Positions 5,382-8,932 of a stretch of DNA of 8,932 nt are shown one piece after another; the first letter of the stretch is position 1; each line of letters starts with the position of its first letter. The DNA is from CAZFAT01 sp964517075. GTDB lineage: Bacteria > Acidobacteriota > Vicinamibacteria > Vicinamibacterales > SCN-69-37. The stretch is taken from contig CAZFAT010000056.1 of NCBI GenBank assembly GCA_964517075.1, positions 1-8,932 on the forward strand, read 5' to 3'. The notes beneath the pieces were generated by a model, which saw nothing but the letters and a program-made list of their open reading frames with translations, did no database searches and had not been told where the DNA came from. The position numbers and the translations under genes were made by a program.

Positions 5382-5386
5382 AGGAG
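5382..5386 (+). promoter_or_regulatory. Shine-Dalgarno setting the TolC-family start
   Basis: AGGAG at 5382-5386, followed by GAGAAGG, precedes GTG 5394, ATG 5397 and ATG 5400, all in frame. This supports a start at this cluster rather than at ATG 5340, which has no ribosome binding site and would put 19 non-signal residues before the signal peptide. Confidence 0.65.
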
Positions 5387-5396
5387 TGAGAAGGTG

Positions 5397-7013
5397 ATGA
5401 TGCACGTACTGCGCGATGCAAGGATCTGGGCACTCGGCCTGATCGTCACGGCGCTGGCCGCCGCCCCCGCGGCTCAACAGGCGACGCCGATCACGGCCTC
5501 GGCGACGCCGGCGCTGCAGGCCGACCGCTACGTGGTGGGCCAGGCGCGGCCGCCGGTGGATCCCGGGACCCCCGTCGTGGACCTCTCGCTCGAGCAGGCC
5601 ATGGGCGTGGCGCTCGAGAAGAACCTGGCGCTGCAGTCCGCCCGGCTCAATCCGCAGAACGTCGACTACCAGCTGCAGGCGGCCCGCGCGGCCTACATGC
5701 CGCAGTACACGAGCAACTACTCGTACCGCAATTCGACGTCCCCGTCGAACAACACGCTCGAAGGCGTGGCCGCGGTCACCAGCACGTCGCAGAGCTTCAA
5801 CGCGCAGGCGAGCCAGAGCCTGCCGTGGCTCGGCAGTTCCGCGTCGGTGAGCTTCTCGAATGGTCGCTCCGCGACCAACAACGTGACGGCGCGTCTGAAC
5901 CCGAGCTACAGCTCGCAGCTGTCGTTCAGCTACAGCCAGCCGCTCCTGCGCGGCCTGCTGATCGACGGCAACCGTAACGCGCTCCGCACCCTGGCCATCC
6001 AGCGGCAAATCGCGGACACGCAGCTGCTGACCCAGATCGAGAACACCAAGGCGAGCGTGCGCAGCTCCTACTGGCAGCTCCGGCAGGCGATCGAGCAGAT
6101 CGAAATCGCGCGCCAGGCGCTCGCCATCGCGCAGCGGCAGTACGAGGACAGCCTCATCCGTGTCGAGATCGGGACGGCGGCTCCCATCGACACGGCGCAG
6201 TTCGAGGTCGGTGTCGCGAGCAGCGAGCAGTCGCTGCTGAACGCGCAGATCAACTGGCGCAATTCCGAGCTGACCCTGAAGCGGCTCCTCGTGAGCGGCG
6301 CCGACGACGAGCTGTATCGCTCGACGATCAACCCGACCGAGCAGCCCCTGCTGTCGGTCACGAGCGTGGACATCGCGGCCGGCATCCAGCAGGCCCTCGG
6401 CAACCGCAACGACATCGTGCAAAGCCGCCGTCAGCTCGAGATCAGCGAGCTGAACCTCGAAGTGACGAAGGACCAGACGCGGCCGAACCTGAGCCTCAGC
6501 GCCGGGTTCAATTCGAGCGGCCAGGGCGGCAGCCAAATCCAGAACGGCGTCGTGGTGAACCCGGGCGGCTACAGCGACGCGCTGCGCGCACTCGGCTCCT
6601 TCGACACCTCGGGCTGGAACATGGGCCTCAACTTCCAACTGCCCTTCGGGCAGGCCAGGCACACCGCCGAGATCAACTACGCTCGCGCGCTCCTCACCAT
6701 GGAACAGACCCGGACGTCGCTCAAGGAGCAGGAACTGACGGTCACGGCGCAGGTCACCAATGCCGGGCTCGCGGTCGAGAACACCTACAAGCAGCTCCAG
6801 CAGGCGCAGAAGTCGCGGGAGGCGCAGGAGAAGACCGCGAATGCCGCCCAGACCCGGAACCAGGTGGGCCTCGCGACCAACTTCGAGGTGGTCCAGCAGC
6901 TCAACTCGCTGACCTCTTCCCGGCTGACCGAGCTCAGCCGGCTGATTGCGTATCTGAACGCCGTGGCCGAATACGATCGCGTCGTCCGAGTGGGAACCGG
7001 CGGCGGGAACTAA
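5397..7013 (+). CDS. TolC-family outer membrane efflux channel
   Basis: From ATG 5397 the product has 538 residues. A signal peptide (RDARIWALGLIVTALAAAPAAQQ) is followed by two outer-membrane-efflux-protein repeats. The first begins near residue 61 (VDLSLEQAMGVALEKNLALQSARL) and contains long helices such as SYWQLRQAIEQIEIARQALAIAQRQYEDSLIRVEIGTAAPIDTAQFEV. The second begins near 323 (SVDIAAGIQQALGNRNDIVQSRRQLEISELNLEVTKDQTRPNLSLSAGFN) and ends with QTRNQVGLATNFEVVQQLNSLTSSRLTELSRLIAYLNAVAEYDRV. The duplicated helix-strand layout matches the trimeric channel-tunnel that spans the outer membrane and periplasm. Ser/Asn/Thr/Gln-rich strands (about 100-190) are typical of its beta-barrel. It works with the adaptor and RND pump encoded immediately downstream; the gap to the adaptor gene is 30 bases. 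The exported substrate cannot be told from the sequence. Confidence 0.92.
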   Translation: MMHVLRDARIWALGLIVTALAAAPAAQQATPITASATPALQADRYVVGQARPPVDPGTPVVDLSLEQAMGVALEKNLALQSARLNPQNVDYQLQAARAAYMPQYTSNYSYRNSTSPSNNTLEGVAAVTSTSQSFNAQASQSLPWLGSSASVSFSNGRSATNNVTARLNPSYSSQLSFSYSQPLLRGLLIDGNRNALRTLAIQRQIADTQLLTQIENTKASVRSSYWQLRQAIEQIEIARQALAIAQRQYEDSLIRVEIGTAAPIDTAQFEVGVASSEQSLLNAQINWRNSELTLKRLLVSGADDELYRSTINPTEQPLLSVTSVDIAAGIQQALGNRNDIVQSRRQLEISELNLEVTKDQTRPNLSLSAGFNSSGQGGSQIQNGVVVNPGGYSDALRALGSFDTSGWNMGLNFQLPFGQARHTAEINYARALLTMEQTRTSLKEQELTVTAQVTNAGLAVENTYKQLQQAQKSREAQEKTANAAQTRNQVGLATNFEVVQQLNSLTSSRLTELSRLIAYLNAVAEYDRVVRVGTGGGN

Positions 7014-7043
7014 TCACCCGGGACTCCCCAATTCAACTACCTG

Positions 7044-8279
7044 ATGCGTAGAGTCGCGCTCGTTCTGTCCCTCGCCGTCGCCCTCGGGGCCGGCGTCTGG
7101 TATCTCTATGGTCCGGACGACACGGCGGCCGCGCCGGCCGCCGGAGCCGGGGGCCGCGGCGGCGGTCCGGGCGGCCGCGGCGCCCCAGCCATGACGGTGG
7201 AAACCGCCGTGGCGGGCCGCGCCGACATCACCGACTACATCACCGTCGTCGGCAACCTCGTGGGGGCGGCCACCGTCGACGTCGGCCCGCGCGTCGCGGG
7301 CCGCATCGAGGCGATTCCCGTCCGGCTGGGCGATCGCGTCGAGCAGGGGCAGCTCGTGGTGAAAGTGGAAGACCGCGAACTGCGCCAGCAGGTCAGCCAG
7401 GTGGAGGCCAATCTCCAGGTCAATCGCGCCACGGTCGTGTCGCGGGAGAACGACGCCAAGGTGACGGCCGCGGCGCTCGAACGCGCGCGCACGAGCGAGG
7501 AGCGCGGCCTGATTTCGAAGGTCGCCCTCGAGGACGCCGATGCCCGGCACAACTCCGCCGTCTCGCAGGTCGCGGTGGCCCAGGCACAGCTGGCCTCGAC
7601 CCAGGCCCGGCTCGACGAGCTGAAGATCACGTTGTCGAACACCAGCGTGCTCTCGCCCGTCAACGGCTTCGTCGGCCGCCGCAATCTCGATCCGGGTGCC
7701 TTTGCGGGGACCAACACGGCGATTCTGTCGCTGGTCGACATCAGCATCGTGCGGCTGATTGCGAACATCGTCGAGAAGGACTTCAAGCGCATCGAGCGCG
7801 GCGCCGACGCGGTGGTCGAAGTGGACGCCTTCCCCGGCGAAAGCTTCAAGGGCCAGGTCAGCCGCGTGTCACCGATCTTCGATCCGGCGACGCGGATGGC
7901 GCCCATCGAGATCGAAGTCGCCAATCCCGGCTTTCGGCTGAAGCCCGGCATGTACGCCCGCGTGCGCCTGCTGGCCGAACATCGTGAGGCCATCCTGACC
8001 GTGCCACGCGCCGCCGTCGTGGACGTCGGCGGCCGCCACGGCACGTATCTGGCCGACGGCGACGTGGCGCGCTTCCGCGACCTGCGCACCGGGATTTCCG
8101 ACGATGAGCGCATCGAGGTCCTCGAGGGTCTCGAGGAAGGCGCGCGCGTCGTGACGACGGGTGCGCTCGCCATTCGCGATGGCGAACGCATCACGACTCC
8201 CGGCGCCGCGACCGGGTCCGGCGGCCGCCGCCGCGGCGCGGCCCCGGCGACGGGCCCACCCCCCTCGGGGCGACAGTAA
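7044..8279 (+). CDS. RND efflux periplasmic adaptor (HlyD/AcrA/membrane fusion protein family)
   Basis: This 411-residue protein bridges the inner-membrane pump and the TolC channel. An N-terminal hydrophobic segment (RRVALVLSLAVALGAGVWYLYG) lacks a lipobox cysteine, so it is a membrane anchor or cleaved signal rather than a lipoprotein signal. A Gly/Arg/Ala-rich linker follows (about 29-49). The first half of the lipoyl/barrel-sandwich domain is VDVGPRVAGRIEAIPVRLGDRVEQGQLVVKVED, then a helical hairpin (about 110-190), then the second half (SPVNGFVGRRNLDPGAFAGTNTAILSLVD, from residue 204). A beta-barrel (VRLIANIVEKDFKRIERGADAVVEVDAFPG) and the membrane-proximal domain (LKPGMYARVRLL, VPRAAVV, GLEEGARVVTTG) complete it. 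The C-terminal 25 residues are a low-complexity Gly/Arg/Pro tail. ATG 7044 has no clear Shine-Dalgarno, so coupling to the upstream gene is likely. The pump gene follows 33 bases downstream. Confidence 0.93.
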   Translation: MRRVALVLSLAVALGAGVWYLYGPDDTAAAPAAGAGGRGGGPGGRGAPAMTVETAVAGRADITDYITVVGNLVGAATVDVGPRVAGRIEAIPVRLGDRVEQGQLVVKVEDRELRQQVSQVEANLQVNRATVVSRENDAKVTAAALERARTSEERGLISKVALEDADARHNSAVSQVAVAQAQLASTQARLDELKITLSNTSVLSPVNGFVGRRNLDPGAFAGTNTAILSLVDISIVRLIANIVEKDFKRIERGADAVVEVDAFPGESFKGQVSRVSPIFDPATRMAPIEIEVANPGFRLKPGMYARVRLLAEHREAILTVPRAAVVDVGGRHGTYLADGDVARFRDLRTGISDDERIEVLEGLEEGARVVTTGALAIRDGERITTPGAATGSGGRRRGAAPATGPPPSGRQ

Positions 8280-8302
8280 CGTCGGCTCCCAGAGAAGGAC
8301 CA

Positions 8303-8307
8303 AAGGA
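8303..8307 (+). promoter_or_regulatory. Shine-Dalgarno of the RND pump gene
   Basis: AAGGA lies 5 bases before ATG 8313, and a second AAGGA is a few bases upstream. This fixes the start of the pump gene. Confidence 0.6.
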
Positions 8308-8312
8308 CGGAC

Positions 8313-8932
8313 ATGAGCATCCCACGCCTGGCCATTGAACGCCCCGTCACAATGTTCATGGCGGCCATCGTGATTGTGCTGCTCGGCGCGATCTCGCTGG
8401 TCCGCCTGCCGGTCGATTTGATGCCCGACATCACCTACCCGAGCATCACCGTCCGGGTGCAATACGGGGGGGTCGGCCCCGCCGAGATGGAGGAACTGGT
8501 CGTCCGGCCCCTCGAGCAGGCGCTCGCGGCCGTGCCGGGCGTCGAGCAGATCAACTCGAACGCATCGGAAGGATCGGGCAGCGTCCAGTTGAGTTTTGCG
8601 TGGGGCTCGGATCTGAACGAAGCCGCCGACGAGGTCCGCACGCGCGTGGATCGCGTGCGAGGCCGTCTGCCGGAAGACGCTGAGACGCCGACCATCTTCA
8701 AGTTCGACTCGTCGGCCTCCCCCATCATGAGCATCGGCATCGAGGGCGACTACGACCGCGTGGCGCTTCGGGAGATTGCGGAGGGCGATCTCGTGCCGCG
8801 CTTCGAGCGCGTCGAGGGTGTCGCGGCCGTGACCGTCAACGGCGGCCTGCGCCGGCAGATTCACGTGGAACTCTCGAAGGAGAAGATCACGGCGCTCGAC
8901 CTGTCGGTTGACAGTGTGGTCCAGGCCATCCG
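8313..8932 (+). CDS. RND (AcrB/HAE1-like) efflux permease, N-terminal part, runs off right edge
   Basis: The frame is open from ATG 8313 to the window end (about 206 residues of an expected 1,000 or more). It begins MSIPRLAIERPVTMFMAAIVIVLLGAISL, the N-terminal positively charged lead and first membrane helix of RND pumps. Then come the hallmark LPVDLMPDITYPSITVRVQYGG, the porter-domain stretch AEMEELVVRPLEQALAAVPGVEQINSNASEGSGSVQLSFAWGSDLNEAADEVRTRVD, and the start of the next porter subdomain (PIMSIGIEG..., FERVEGVAAVTVNGG). This matches the HAE1-type proton-driven exporters of drugs, dyes or lipids; heavy-metal (CusA/CzcA) pumps have somewhat different motifs, but I cannot exclude them from the N-terminus alone. 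The charged residues of the proton relay lie beyond the window. Together with the TolC-like channel and adaptor it makes a complete tripartite set. Confidence 0.95.
   Translation, partial: MSIPRLAIERPVTMFMAAIVIVLLGAISLVRLPVDLMPDITYPSITVRVQYGGVGPAEMEELVVRPLEQALAAVPGVEQINSNASEGSGSVQLSFAWGSDLNEAADEVRTRVDRVRGRLPEDAETPTIFKFDSSASPIMSIGIEGDYDRVALREIAEGDLVPRFERVEGVAAVTVNGGLRRQIHVELSKEKITALDLSVDSVVQAI

Noticed and set aside
5043..6662. 539-residue minus-strand open frame opposite the Spy-like and TolC-family genes
   Set aside because: The plus strand encodes recognisable TolC repeats. The antisense product is Arg/Leu/Val-rich with no domain or signal.
7235..8864. Two overlapping minus-strand open frames (7235-8434 and 7869-8864)
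   Set aside because: They are shadows of the adaptor and RND pump genes, with low-complexity Ser/Arg or Asp/Gly composition and no family resemblance.
1..8932. tRNA or rRNA genes, CRISPR arrays, insertion sequences, attachment sites, riboswitches
   Set aside because: I looked on both strands and saw no cloverleaf, spaced identical repeats, transposase, terminal inverted repeats or known riboswitch core.

Overview
The window is high-GC, gene-dense bacterial chromosome with housekeeping and envelope genes and no sign of phage, insertion sequence, plasmid or CRISPR. Gene content (GatB, a MOFRL-type glycerate kinase, an ECF sigma/anti-sigma pair, a long-form IspH and an RND efflux operon with Gly/Arg-rich linkers) fits a Gram-negative, outer-membrane-bearing organism. 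Acidobacteriota (Vicinamibacteria-like) is my best guess, but it is inference from gene content and composition, not a measured placement.

Left arm, minus strand (positions about 2030 down to 1): gatB, then a small cysteine-containing orphan protein with its own near-consensus sigma-70 promoter, then the N-terminal end of a glycerate 2-kinase that runs off the left edge. The kinase frame has no ATG, GTG or usable upstream TTG at the place where the homologous N-terminus should begin.

Divergent intergenic region (about 2028-2174): a C-tract array on the plus strand (G-tracts on the gatB-sense strand) forms a strong G-quadruplex motif. It abuts a small hairpin and a TACAAT box lying 7 nt before a GTG that best fits the gatB N-terminus, suggesting a leaderless gatB transcript. 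Facing the other way is an extended -10 element for the sigma factor gene.

Right arm, plus strand (2175 to the right edge): an ECF sigma factor overlapping a membrane-anchored zinc-type anti-sigma factor; a hairpin at the anti-sigma stop codon; ispH (last step of the MEP isoprenoid pathway) with an odd leader; then a Spy/CpxP-like periplasmic protein, a TolC-family outer membrane channel, an HlyD/AcrA-like adaptor and the start of an RND pump that continues off the right edge. The last four genes form a compact efflux operon. The sigma/anti-sigma pair close upstream makes an envelope-stress-controlled efflux locus plausible, with ispH sitting unexpectedly between regulator and effector genes.

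I did not find a clearly new biological system. The best leads are the glycerate kinase start, the G-quadruplex/leaderless arrangement at gatB, the ispH leader and the ECF-to-efflux gene order.
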